Of a stretch of 64,000 bases of DNA, positions 45,192 to 56,986 are shown one piece after another (position 1 is the first letter of the stretch; each line of letters starts with the position of its first letter). The notes under the pieces were generated by a model. The model searched no databases and was not told where the DNA came from. It worked only from the letters and a program-made list of their open reading frames with translations. This stretch comes from Arabidopsis thaliana. Its lineage: Eukaryota; Streptophyta; Magnoliopsida; Brassicales; Brassicaceae. The stretch lies in contig NC_003075.7 in assembly GCF_000001735.4 (NCBI RefSeq), positions 17,485,001-17,549,000 of the forward strand, read 5' to 3'. Position numbers and translations under genes: made by a program.

Positions 45192-46557
45192 TGCATCATC
45201 ACACTATTGTGACAGAGAGAGATATGAAGAAGAGAGAGGGAGAGGTGTGAAGGGAGTTAAAGATAGAGAAAGAGAAAACAGCTCACGTAACCAAACACTC
45301 CACTTCCTGCTCCCTAAATGCTCTCTCTCTCTCTTTCTTTGTGTCTCTGTCTCTCTGCAAAAATATTGCAGAGTTTCTTTAATTCTATAATCAATACGAC
45401 TACACACTTCTTGTTACGGTCTTCTTCATTTATTATTATGAAATTGTACTTTCTTTTTTTCTCTCTCTCTCTCTCTTTCTTTAGTGAGCCGAAGAAACGA
45501 GTAGATAGATTCTTAGAATCAGTAAGCTACAAGACATTTATATCATCTATAGCTAAAGTTGTAAATTTGACTTTTACATGATATTCTTCTGTTTTTGGTT
45601 CACACAACCAATATAGCTCGAAGGAATCTAAATCGAATATAATGGATGTTTTTGAATTTTAGAAAAATAAGGGCATGTTCTTGGTTTTTGTTTTTAGAAT
45701 ATAGTTTCGAATGTCTCTGCTGTTTTCCATTTTTTGGGGATTTTTTTTTTGTTTATGGATGCTTTACAAGTATTTTACTCTGTAAATGGTTTCCATGTGC
45801 TGCTTATTATCATTTGTTTTTATTCGTTTGATTACAATTTTTTTTGTAATAAGTAGAGCTATTTCAGTCGTCCGGAAGATTCTGCATTCAATTCTGTACG
45901 AAATAATAATTTGTCTTCAAGCTACATATGATTAATTGGAGGGAAAATAATATAACACTCCATGAGTTTAAAAGAGCTTCACATTCTTTATATGAATGAT
46001 TATATGTAAGGAAATTGAAATTGTCAATATTATAAGCAAAAAAATACGCATTTACTTCGAGGTTATAAAATGGTAACAAATTGAAGATCAGTTACATGGT
46101 TTTGGATATGTTTGAGTTTGGATAAGCATGATTCATGAGGTGGGTAAATTGTATTTAAGGCATCCCTGGAAAAAAAAGTGTAAAGGTTTTCAATAATTAG
46201 ATATACGAGTGCACACATGGTCCATACTCCATAACTCATCATTTTAGTCTCTTATTATTCCCTTTTTGCATTCTTTATAACTGTTAAACAGTTTCTTTTG
46301 TAAAGGTTGGAGGTGATCTCTACCCACTTCTTTATAAAATACAAAATTTGGGTTGAAAAAGATTCAATAAAGTTCATCAACTATAATGAGTCCAATAGTA
46401 AAAGCCACAAACCCAGCCTTGTTAGTCTTGTGGTGGACCATGAATTTTCATTAGATGATCTTTTCCCTGAATTATGATCTACATCTTAATCTTCAACCAA
46501 AAACTTATTATAAAAAAAAACATAGAGAAAAAATCGCTATTAGATAACTTAAGTCAC

Positions 46558-46735
46558 AAATGAGGTCAAATCAAATGATTTATAATGTAAAAGGTAAAGT
46601 CTCGCTTTAGCAATTCAATCAATGCTAGTCGGCCATTTGATCCTTCGCCATTTGGATTTTTATTTCTTTCAACCATAAGAAAAGCTCATCTATGTTTATG
46701 TCCCCATGATTTGTATCTATTACTTAAGTTATAAC
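46558..46735 (-). repeat. Third copy of the RLK-flank repeat
   Basis: Matches 42528-42700 on the same strand: ATGAGGTCAAATCAAATG versus ATGAGGTTAAATTAAATG, then the exact word TCGCTTTAGCAATTCAATCA, then TTTCTTTCAACCATAAG-type sequence. It lies 1.4 kb upstream of the RLK start codon and contains no kinase coding sequence. Confidence 0.7.
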
Positions 46736-47376
46736 TTATAACATCAAACAAAATTATTTTTAAAAAATGGAAATGTAAATTGACTCTTGACCTTGGAACT
46801 AGGAATTCTATTGCTCCTTTTAAGTAAGATGCAAATGTATGAATTTGTAACCTAAACTTTTTGCCTAATCAATGGATCATGTTCCTCCTTACGTATTGTT
46901 TATGCTAATTCAGCTAAATTTCCTCGAGTTGGGTTGAGAAGAAGAAGAATAATTAGCCTGCCATTCACTCCTCTAGTTGACTTTAAACTTACGATATGCT
47001 ATTAAATGATTTAAATTCCCTCGTTTTAAGAAAACATCTAAAATTTATATCATATGTTTTTCTCAACACACTATACAGTATACAGTTATGGAAATAATAA
47101 ACTTAAATCATAATGACGATTACATTTTTTTTTTTAAACTTGTATTAAAGAAACAAAACGGTATCTGTTTGTGAAACAAAAAGTAAATCATAGAACAACT
47201 CACTTTTGATCCATAAAAATAAAAGTACAGTGAGTTTTTTTTTTTTTTCCTTCAACCATTGACTCTGAAACAGAGAGATGATTTGTAATTTTGTTTTGTA
47301 ATTGTAGGTGAAATGACAAGATGAAATCTTAAAATGCAAGGGACTTAACCGAATGAAACGTTTAGAGGCCAATTTA

Positions 47377-47494
47377 TGGGCTTTAAAGGCCCAATTATTC
47401 ATTGTAATACAAGGAAATGTGGCGGTTGACTGGTTATACCTCAAGCTAAATCGAGAGAGAAGAAGATGTACTTGAAAGGACGAACGGGGACAGG
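47377..47494 (+). other. Orphan promoter and first-exon-like segment
   Basis: TGGGCTTTAAAGGCCCA (47377-47393) contains opposing site II motifs typical of ribosomal and mitochondrial housekeeping promoters. About 75 bp downstream an ATG (47466) opens a frame reading MYLKGRTGT, which ends at ACAG|GTAACC, a good donor. No matching downstream exon was found. It could be the detached 5' end of a gene, a non-coding transcript start, or chance. Confidence 0.3.
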
Positions 47495-47663
47495 TAACCA
47501 AACGAAAATTGTCCAAAAATATTGGGCTTTTTAAAGCTTACAATCTTCTCTACGGCCTTTCCTTTTTGTGATAATTAATTTATTCTTCTAATTCAGAGCA
47601 CTAAGATTTTTTCTTGTTACCGGTGGATCTTTTTTTGGTGTAAACAAAATTTCATTTTATACA

Positions 47664-47711
47664 TTATTCGTTTATTTCGACCAAAAAAAACAAAAAACGT
47701 TATTCGTTTAT
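47664..47711. repeat. Poly(A)-type insertion with 12-bp flanking repeat
   Basis: TTATTCGTTTAT at 47664-47675 and 47700-47711 flanks TTCGACC, A8, C, A6, CG. Same architecture as the other micro-insertions. Confidence 0.7.
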
Positions 47712-48513
47712 ATGAATGTTAGCTTCGGCGAATAACGATATCCGACACAGTCATTGTCAGCTTTATTCCCAAATTATCTATAAACTATTTATTAAGTGGA
47801 CAATTTGTTTAGCAGTGGTTGTAAATTTCATAGCTACATCAGATGCTTTTCTTTTTGTCGATAGCTACGTGACATTATTTTATTTAAGTCCAATGCCATG
47901 TACAAACTGTAGATGTTTGAAAAAACTAATTTACCTCGAAATTTTGCTCTATAAAAAATACGATTGACACCACATCTTTAAACGAAATATATCTATGTAT
48001 ATATTATGTGTTAGTTTATATCATACTATAATAAATAATATATATATTTATTGGATATGAATGAAATAACAGAGAATGCAAATATATTTGAATATTAACA
48101 GTCAAAGAATTCGTCTAAGTAGTATACAAACCAAATTTTAACTGTCATTTTTAAGCATAATGTATCTTAAAGACTTAAAGTACAACCAACCCATACAATA
48201 TAGTGGTTTAGTGGTTATGTATAATTAATTAAATAACGATAGGCCACTATCTCTGTGCATGTCACAAAACAATGGATGACTAACCTTTGTTTTATCGAAT
48301 AAACATAATTAAAGGTTCTTTATAAACTACTTCGGCCCGAAGCATTCTTCGTTTTGTTTTCTTTTAGTAAAAAAATTTCGAAAAGTGCAAACCAAATAAA
48401 GGGAGGCGATAGCACGACGGGCTCATGCGGGTTACGATTACTATATCACCACTCTCATAAACATTTCTTATTTTCGTTTCTAGTGCATAAACTTTAGATA
48501 CATTCTGTTACAT

Positions 48514-48561
48514 AAAGAGTTCTGTTATTTTTGCCCAAAAAAAAAAAAAAGAGTTCTGTTA
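48514..48561. repeat. Poly(A) micro-insertion with 11-14-bp flanking repeat
   Basis: GAGTTCTGTTA at 48517-48527 and 48551-48561 (14 bp if the preceding A residues are counted) flanks TTTTTGCCC and an A14 run (48537-48550). Confidence 0.75.
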
Positions 48562-50040
48562 CTAGTGGAAGCATTCATTTTACGGCATCTTTATTTACAA
48601 ACAAGATCACTGTTTGATTTTTTCCACGAATCTTCCTTCTTGCCCATGAATCAATCATGATGAATCGTGAACGGTCTAATATCTAACACAAAGATTCGAC
48701 ACGTGTTTGATAATGACGGAACATCGTGGGCATGTATTCCACGTGCCCTTTTTGCCAACTGACCAATAATTCAACATAAACGCTCACTTTGGGAAAAAAA
48801 ATGGTGGCCGGTGTGGATTTTCTTTCTGTTTTCTTTGACTATAGTGCATTGAAATAAAATGAAATTGGTTCTGCTGCTATTGTTCTAATGCATAACCTAT
48901 GTTATGGGATATATGTGATCAGAAGAATTGAACACGAAATCATCAGTGGTTCATCACCGAAATTATGAAATATCATTCTAAAATAATAACAAAAAAAGTC
49001 AGATGAAATATCAAAAACACTTCGAAGTACGACTATCAAAGACGTTAGACGTAATTGCGTCAATTTTCTACAACAACACAATTTATTAAAACTCATCTAC
49101 ATAAACCTTTGACCTTGAAATTGAAAAGGCGATTGGTCATAGGACACTTCACACTTATCGGTAGTAGCATCAACGTCTTATTGACCACAAGAACAACATA
49201 CACTTGTGTTTGACTTTTTGTTTTAAATTGAACTATTGTTTGAATACTGTGGTCAACCTTATTGTGGTCAACGTAAAAGTTCATCATCAACGCATATAAA
49301 TGCACAAAACGACTTTTTAAACTTAATTACAGCAATCTTCAAAGTGTATAGATCTAATTTATACTGTATGTAAATATTGTATTAGACTATTAGTATCTTC
49401 TACTTTTGAATGTCTAAAAGTTATTCCTTATGTTTTACGATGAATTTTTTAGAAATTTCACATTCTTTAAAAAAATTATATAATGACAATTTTAACCTTT
49501 TAATACACTTTAAAAATAAAAATAAATATTTATATAATTATTTAATAAGGATAAAACAGATAAACAGTTTTAAAATTTGCTTTGAAAATATAAAACTTTT
49601 ACTTTTATAGAACAAATATTTTTCTTAAAAAATTAATTTTTGTGAGACAGTTGATCATATAAAAGTTGCTAAATCGCAACTTACAAAAAAAAAAAAAATT
49701 CTTCTCTTCTGATAACTTCAAATATTTTTGGCTAATATCTACTTGTATTGATATCTTTGTGTTTTTACACGGACATCATTTGATCGCATAAATTGAGCAA
49801 ATATACTAAAGGTAGAGTGAGATTTAAAGAGTAAGCAAAAGGAACACACATATTTTCTGAATGTAGACGTCTTTAATTTCGCATCAAACTTTCCTTTAAT
49901 TATCCCATGATTCATCATAAAACCAACCATAGGACTAGTTTTTGTTACATTAATTTTACAAAAATCATAAGTTTGGATCATATAACGAAGTACCAATAGA
50001 GAGAATAAATGAAAAAAATATGGGTGGGCATCAAAGTTTT

Positions 50041-50316
50041 CACGTGTGTCGTATCAATAAACCCAACAACCATATCAAAGGGGAAGATCTCTTTAGTTCA
50101 CAGTTCCAAGATTTTCATAACTCTAATTTACATTTATACCCTTCCGTACCACGCCAAAGTATACGACTTTCGTATGGTCAAATTGTCCGCCTCAAAATAT
50201 ATAATTCTTTTTTTTATTTCTGCAGTGTATTTGTCGGAGCGGTGGGAAACAAATCACACGTGTGTCTGCTTCTAACGCGTCTTTACCGTCACGTGATAGA
50301 TCGTTTCTCGCACGTG
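50041..50316. promoter_or_regulatory. Cluster of four CACGTG boxes
   Basis: Perfect CACGTG hexamers at 50041, 50257 (within CACACGTGTG), 50290 and 50311. Three lie within 60 bp, with ACGCGT between them. Such density suggests bHLH or bZIP binding, but no gene start is nearby: the closest is MYB73, more than 5 kb away. Confidence 0.5.
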
Positions 50317-53248
50317 CCGTCTGCGGTTGAAAGTTGTTGATAAGTTTGGTGTTTTGCAGAACAATTTGCTAGGAACAAAAAAAGATTCAACGAATGAGAT
50401 ACTGACAAGTGTTTTCGAAACCCAATTACCCAAAGATAATAATTTCATAAGACAACACAAAGATTTTTCGTTATTAGCTTGCATATACACACATTCATTG
50501 ATTTCAATGTTACACTATTTTAATATGAACTTGTACCTCTTGAAGTCTTGTACACGTCGAAATATTTGTGTCCTCTCGTTCAGTGGCAACATTTATAAAA
50601 TTAATGGGTTAAAATCACTAGAATCGTTTTCTTAAAATGATTAAGTCACAAGAATCTGAATTTCTTAAATAATAATTAAACGGTCACCTAATAATATTCC
50701 ATTTCTTGGACGAACTCGTGGATTGGTATTGGTTAGCTCCTAATTACAAGATATTCCAGACAATATCGTTACAACAAATCTCTGATTTTGGATTACTAGA
50801 TTTTCGAATAATAATCATGGAACTAATATGCATGAACATTCATATATATGATTGGGACTTAAAACATACGCTGAACCTTGAACAAAGTTATTATTATATA
50901 AGATTGTAATGCTATTTTAGGAAATTCCATTCCAAGGCACCATGCATATGTACTCACATGCATTTTTCGAAAATTAGACACTACGTTTCAGTGGAGGGAA
51001 CAGTATATTTATAAGATATATGATCTATGAGATCAATCAGGGTCTAGTAAATAGTGACCTTGTTTGGAATTTTAACTTATGCTATAAGAGAACGACACAA
51101 AAAGTTGTTATTTTTTAAAAAATAGTATTTGGGAATCACACATACACACGCATATTTATCTAATAGTACGTTTTCGTTATAGATAACCATTGAATATGAA
51201 TAATTTGCTTCCTGTTAATATTTAGATCGAATTGTTATTATAATTTGATAATACTCTATACTTTGTACGCACTCCTCTTAACTCTTTCAAGCTATATCAT
51301 TTCCAATACTCTTTACAAATTGCCGTGCTACGATTCTATAGTATTCTTTAAGATTAAATTAGCTCACGAAATACTTAACTCTTTCGGTGGAGCCAAACCC
51401 ACAAACTAAAACCATCAGTTTCTTACCACTATATATGCCAATGACCTCTTTTTTGAAAATGCAGTTAATTTTTAACATCTATCAGCGTTAACCTTTTTTT
51501 TATAACTTACTATTCACAATACATATAAAATCGACAAGAATTGCTTTCAGTTATCAACTACAACCCTCACAAAAGTCGGTTATTATAATCCAGAAAATGA
51601 ATTGGGTTGGTTGGACGAGATTAAAACTTAACTCCATTCCCATTAGTAACGATTAAAATTAGTAGTTTTTCAACGAATTGATTAGTAGAATTAAACAACA
51701 AAAACCAATAAAAATTAGAGAATAAATTAGGTAATAGGTACGATGTACCTAAAACGGAAGATCTCTTACCGTATCTCCATTAATTACACAGTTTTGTCCA
51801 TCTGCCTCCCTTCGTTCACTCTATGAAATTATATCGGCTAATATACAATTTGGTTTAACACTAAGATAAAAAACAAAATCTGACCGAATCTTATCCTTTT
51901 ATTTTTCCCTTTTCTCAGGGATACTTAATAATACTTTTCAATGCTCAAAGCATATAAACTAATTAGTTTAAGTCGAGTGACAAAGAGTAGGAAGGTCGCA
52001 AGAAACTTCCCTTAGCATCGGAGCATGTGCCTCGTGCTCTGCAGTACACGGCTGGATTAGTTGTTTACCGGTGCCGTACACTTGACAGATCCCAGTTTTA
52101 ATAGTTTTTAAAATCTACATTTTAGTAGAAATTTATATATATTCACTCACAGCGGTCGTAAAGTAACTGCTGCGTCCATATTTACATAAATCATTAGGCT
52201 CGAAATCATCATAACCTAATGGCCTAATTCATAAGTGGTTTACGCATAGATATGCATTCATGAACGAAGAAGCTTCTTTAGCTAAATGAATTCTATGGGA
52301 GTGTTTTAGTACTAGTATCTACGGTTTTTCTAACGTTGGTAGTTGATGATATATGTGTGAATGCATATCAAATTGACCACAACATAAAAAAATGAATTTA
52401 TGGTTAAAAATGACTTCTGAACCGTTGGTTGGTTACATAATCCATTAATAGAAACAAAAATAAGGACAATGCATTTAATATATTATTCGAATACAATTCT
52501 TCGCTTACTTAAAAACATACATATAGTTGACTACGATTTATTCCACTCAGACAATACGACCCTCCAATATTTAAGTTTTATTTTCTCACATATTTTGAAA
52601 AACACCAAAATATATTTTTGTTCTCTTTAATTTCCTTCAAAAAGCTAAGTGTATAACTCAAAAAAATAAAAAAGTCAAAAGTCAAATTTGTGTTTTTTAC
52701 AAATGATAAAAATTCTAAATTTCTTAACTAAACACTAAACCAAAGTATTTTTAGTTTTCCAAACACAAGTTATAAAGGAGTTAAGAATGGTAAATTACTA
52801 ATTAGTGAAGAATATATAAAAAAGGGTGGGTGGGTGACCGGCAGGTGGGAGAGTGGCCGTTAAAGGGAGGCAGAGATTTACAGCCTGTTTTTGTTTTTTT
52901 TATAATATCAGAAAATTAAAGTGGTAACGATCAGCCTTCCGATCTATCCTTGTCGTTTTGCGCCACGTGAGCAACTGTCTCTTTTTGGCCTATCTTTTTC
53001 TTTTTGTTTTGCTTTTTTTCTTCTTTGCTTTTTAGAGTATTTCATTTTTGAGATCGGCAAAATATCCAAAACATAATAATGATAACAATTTTTCAAATAA
53101 ATAAAAAAAATACTAATAATGGTATACAGGCTGGCTTCCTCAGTCAAAAAGTCACCGAATCGAACCAAAACCTCATACCTAACCGTTAACTTCATCCTTA
53201 TCTTCTTCTTCTTGTTTTCCTTATTTCTTTTTGTTGGTGCTCTTTTTT

Positions 53249-53795
53249 CATTTTTCTATTATATCATACATTCTTTTACCATATTACTTCAATTATTGTT
53301 GGTTTACCTTCATAAGTTTAATATGTTTTAGTGCATACGATATCAACTGTTTTGCGCAAAGGGTTGAGTTTTTATATAAACTAAACGAAAACAAAATTTG
53401 GAGGGTACTGAAATTGTTCATTTTTCATTATCTTGGTGTAAATAATCTATGAATCTCATGTGTATATGCAAAGTCATATGAAGTGAACTTGGTTTAGATA
53501 TTTGTTGTATTTTCAATTTTCATTTTTAATTATATCATACATTCTTTTACAATAATCTTCAATTATTGTTTACATCCCTAATTTTAATGCATAAGATATA
53601 AATTGTTTTGAGCATTAGGGTTTAGTTTTTTTATAAACTATATGAAAACAAAATTTGGAGGGTATTTAAGTTATTCATTTTCATTATTTTGTGTAATTAA
53701 TCTATGAACTTCGTGTGTATATATGCAAAGTTGCATGAAGTGGAACTTGGTTTTAGATATTTATGAATATCTAGATATTTGTTGTATTTCAGTTT
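53249..53795. repeat. 272-bp head-to-tail tandem duplication
   Basis: Copy 1 (53249-53520) and copy 2 (53521-53795) abut exactly. Shared words in order: CATTTTT, TATATCATACATTCTTTTAC, TTCAATTATTGTT, GAAAACAAAATTTGGAGGGT, AATCTATGAA, ATGCAAAGT, ATGAAGTG, GAACTTGGTTT and GATATTTGTTGTATTT. Copies differ by substitutions and small indels, including about 18 extra bases near the end of copy 2. Confidence 0.85.
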
Positions 53796-55454
53796 GTTAG
53801 GTTTTGTTCTCTCTTTCTGCCAATTACACACACTTTTGTTTTACAAAGAACATAAATAAAAGTTACATATATATCCTGAAAAGTTTGCTTCACTGTATAT
53901 ATATCATCATCCTACACGCGCTTCACCGGCGTTTACCCTTTCAATTTCTGGTTAACTAAGTTGAACCGGATTAGTAATTCTTCGGTTTAGTTGTTCTTCT
54001 ATACGACAATTTATCACTTGACAAATATAAACGATCTATTACTTGCAACATTCATATTTAATCTAGTATCTTACACGTACATATTTGTTAGAAATTCAAT
54101 GACCAAACATTGCAAAACTATTACATTCACTTGTTGCATGTAAGCTAGAAGCCTAGAACTCGCTGTCAACGACTACAATGTCTACATTATTTTCACCGAC
54201 ACAATTTACATCTTAACCAAAATTTGGATATTGGACCAATCGTTCGTTTATATAATAACCACACGTATCAATCAACACACAGAAGACAATGACATGTAAC
54301 AAACAGTGTAAAATATTGAAAATAACTTATCAAAAAACTTTAGTTCATAACACAAAAACTTTCGGCTATTTTTTATTGACTTCTATGTAGTCTTTTTGTT
54401 GCACTTACTATTTTTAAAAGCAATATGTATGTTTCCAGCAGATTCTTAGTTTTTACAAAATTTTGCCTTTAATATTTTTTTTGATATACATTGCCATTCT
54501 TGATTTCATTTTCTTCTACAATAGTATCAAAATTTTACAAAATAAAACTTCAAAAAACATACGAAAAAGTTAACAAATATTCAAAAAGAGAATGATTTTA
54601 AAAAGGATATAAATATAGAGAGAATAAAACGTAGAAGTTAACGATTTTTTTTTGTGAGTGTCACTTTAGATGGAAAATGAAATGATTGGGTAAAAACGCT
54701 CCACCTGTAAAACAGAGAGTGGAAGAAACGCTCCTGTGTACGAGCGTACTCTCTCTTCAAAAGAAAACAAATCTCTCAAAAAAAAGAAAGAACAATTGAA
54801 AAAAAAAAAGCAAATCTCAAACTCAAAGTACATATACTTACTTGACACGTGTTAATATACAGCTGTATCCCAAGTCCCCAACCGTTTTTCCTGGAAGATT
54901 CTCTGCTCTCCACGCTCGATGTTAACCTCACACAAACGCTTATCTCCCAAAACGCCTTTTCCAATCGCCAACGTGTTTTATTTTTGGTTTAAAATAAATA
55001 TCTGTTCCAATCATACAAACACGTAAATGTTGTCAATTTTTTTATACCCAAACGTTAACGAGGTTTGTACGTAGCCCATTTATGGACACATAATTATGAA
55101 CATATAAACAATGGTTAATCATACGTTTAAATTAATTAAATTCACCAATATTTTTTTGACTGAATGAGTCAAAATTGTTTAACGAGTAACGACCATAATT
55201 ATCAGTTTTTATTTTTTATTGTTTGAACTACCATAGTTATCCGTTTAACACTGAGCAAATCTCTTTATTAATAGAGAAAACGGTTTTATTTGTTTCCTTC
55301 TATAAAATTTGTTTTTAATAATACGTTAGATATTTTTATGCAGTTAAGGATAATATTACACTGTAAAGTTTAACTAGTTTAATATCGTTTCTGTTAAATC
55401 GATAAGAAAAAATTACCGGTTGAACCGGTGACCCTTTTGCCCACTCCTTTCTCG

Positions 55455-55462
55455 TATAAATA
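55455..55462 (+). promoter_or_regulatory. TATA box of MYB73
   Basis: TATAAATA, 140 bp before the start codon, followed by a CT-rich start region and an A-rich leader. Confidence 0.7.
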
Positions 55463-55601
55463 CTCTCTCTTCTTGCTCTTATCCTCTTCAACCAAAAAGC
55501 TTTTCTTCCCAACACACACAAAAAAAAAAACTGTAACGACCAAAAAAAAAGAGGACGCGTTAGAAGAAAAAAAAAGAACAATCCGATAAAAAGATCCGGC
55601 G

Positions 55602-56564
55602 ATGTCAAACCCGACCCGTAAGAATATGGAGAGGATTAAAGGTCCATGGAGTCCAGAAGAAGATGATCTGTTGCAGAGGCTTGTTCAGAAACATGGTCCG
55701 AGGAACTGGTCTTTGATTAGCAAATCAATCCCTGGACGTTCCGGCAAATCTTGTCGTCTCCGGTGGTGTAACCAGCTATCTCCGGAGGTAGAGCACCGTG
55801 CTTTTTCGCAGGAAGAAGACGAGACGATTATTCGAGCTCACGCTCGGTTTGGTAACAAGTGGGCTACGATCTCTCGTCTTCTCAATGGACGAACCGATAA
55901 CGCTATCAAGAATCATTGGAACTCGACGCTGAAGCGAAAATGCAGCGTCGAAGGGCAAAGTTGTGATTTTGGTGGTAATGGAGGGTATGATGGTAATTTA
56001 GGAGAAGAGCAACCGTTGAAACGTACGGCGAGTGGTGGTGGTGGTGTCTCGACTGGCTTGTATATGAGTCCCGGAAGTCCATCGGGATCTGACGTCAGCG
56101 AGCAATCTAGTGGTGGTGCACACGTGTTTAAACCAACGGTTAGATCTGAGGTTACAGCGTCATCGTCTGGTGAAGATCCTCCAACTTATCTTAGTTTGTC
56201 TCTTCCTTGGACTGACGAGACGGTTCGAGTCAACGAGCCGGTTCAACTTAACCAGAATACGGTTATGGACGGTGGTTATACGGCGGAGCTGTTTCCGGTT
56301 AGAAAGGAAGAGCAAGTGGAAGTAGAAGAAGAAGAAGCGAAGGGGATATCTGGTGGATTCGGTGGTGAGTTCATGACGGTGGTTCAGGAGATGATAAGGA
56401 CGGAGGTGAGGAGTTACATGGCGGATTTACAGCGAGGAAACGTCGGTGGTAGTAGTTCTGGCGGCGGAGGTGGCGGTTCGTGTATGCCACAAAGTGTAAA
56501 CAGCCGTCGTGTTGGGTTTAGAGAGTTTATAGTGAACCAAATCGGAATTGGGAAGATGGAGTAG
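55602..56564 (+). CDS. MYB73: R2R3-MYB transcription factor MYB73 (subgroup 22)
   Basis: Intronless, 320 residues, as known for MYB73. The R2 repeat begins [20 protein letters not shown] and continues [20 protein letters not shown]; the R3 repeat includes [20 protein letters not shown] and [19 protein letters not shown], the usual tryptophan pattern. After the DNA-binding part come the subgroup-22 motif [20 protein letters not shown], the EAR repression motif LSLSLP, and near the C-terminus [20 protein letters not shown]. Relatives MYB44, MYB70 and MYB77 act in ABA, auxin and stress responses; MYB73 is reported as a negative regulator of salt stress and as induced by stresses. Nuclear. Probably At4g37260. 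It is the gene next to the long gene-free interval. Confidence 0.97.
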   Translation: MSNPTRKNMERIKGPWSPEEDDLLQRLVQKHGPRNWSLISKSIPGRSGKSCRLRWCNQLSPEVEHRAFSQEEDETIIRAHARFGNKWATISRLLNGRTDNAIKNHWNSTLKRKCSVEGQSCDFGGNGGYDGNLGEEQPLKRTASGGGGVSTGLYMSPGSPSGSDVSEQSSGGAHVFKPTVRSEVTASSSGEDPPTYLSLSLPWTDETVRVNEPVQLNQNTVMDGGYTAELFPVRKEEQVEVEEEEAKGISGGFGGEFMTVVQEMIRTEVRSYMADLQRGNVGGSSSGGGGGGSCMPQSVNSRRVGFREFIVNQIGIGKME

Positions 56565-56986
56565 AGTGATAAGAACAAGTTTTCCCTCTGTTTCTCGGGA
56601 AAATAAAAGTTTCAGGCTTTTCATGTATAGAGCCAGTAGTAGAGACGACGAAAGGAGGAAGCGAAATCAAAAAATGTTTTGTTATCATCATCATATGATC
56701 TTCTTTCGTGATTCAATTAAAAGCAAAGCAAGATCATTTATTAACAATTTACACAAACTTGAAGAAGAAAAGTCAAAAACACTTCTCAAACTTTTATTCT
56801 ATGGGTTTGTTACGAGGAAACAAACATAAACTAAAAGTAGTAAATATAATCTCACGTGACATAATATATGACCTGAAGAAACCAGTCGAAACGAAACATA
56901 TATACGATTTTGATGTTTCATAAGCGATCATACAATTCACAGTGTCTTGCTTTTGCAGAATTAGACAAAGAACAGCAAGTTACCCC
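56565..56986. other. Convergent 3' region between MYB73 and HMA1
   Basis: Short intergenic DNA holding the 3' untranslated parts of both genes. No other feature seen. Confidence 0.6.

Larger units (their letters stand above)
45192..55454. other. 10.3-kb gene-free interval between LRR-RLK and MYB73
   Basis: No supported protein gene in an otherwise gene-dense neighbourhood (about one gene per 2-3 kb elsewhere). It contains repeat copy C of the RLK family (46558-46735), a promoter and first-exon look-alike (47377-47494), two micro-insertions (47664, 48514), a cluster of four CACGTG boxes (50041-50316) and a 272-bp tandem duplication (53249-53795). Small frames here are AT-rich and show no family features. 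Confidence 0.55.

Noticed and set aside
47145..47516. 123-codon minus-strand frame starting MDNFRLVTCPRSSF
   Set aside because: Long only by chance in this context: no domain, no homologous motif, and it overlaps site II motifs oriented for + strand transcription.
53150..53170. GAATCGAACC resembling a minus-strand tRNA T-arm
   Set aside because: The surrounding bases do not form any cloverleaf stems.
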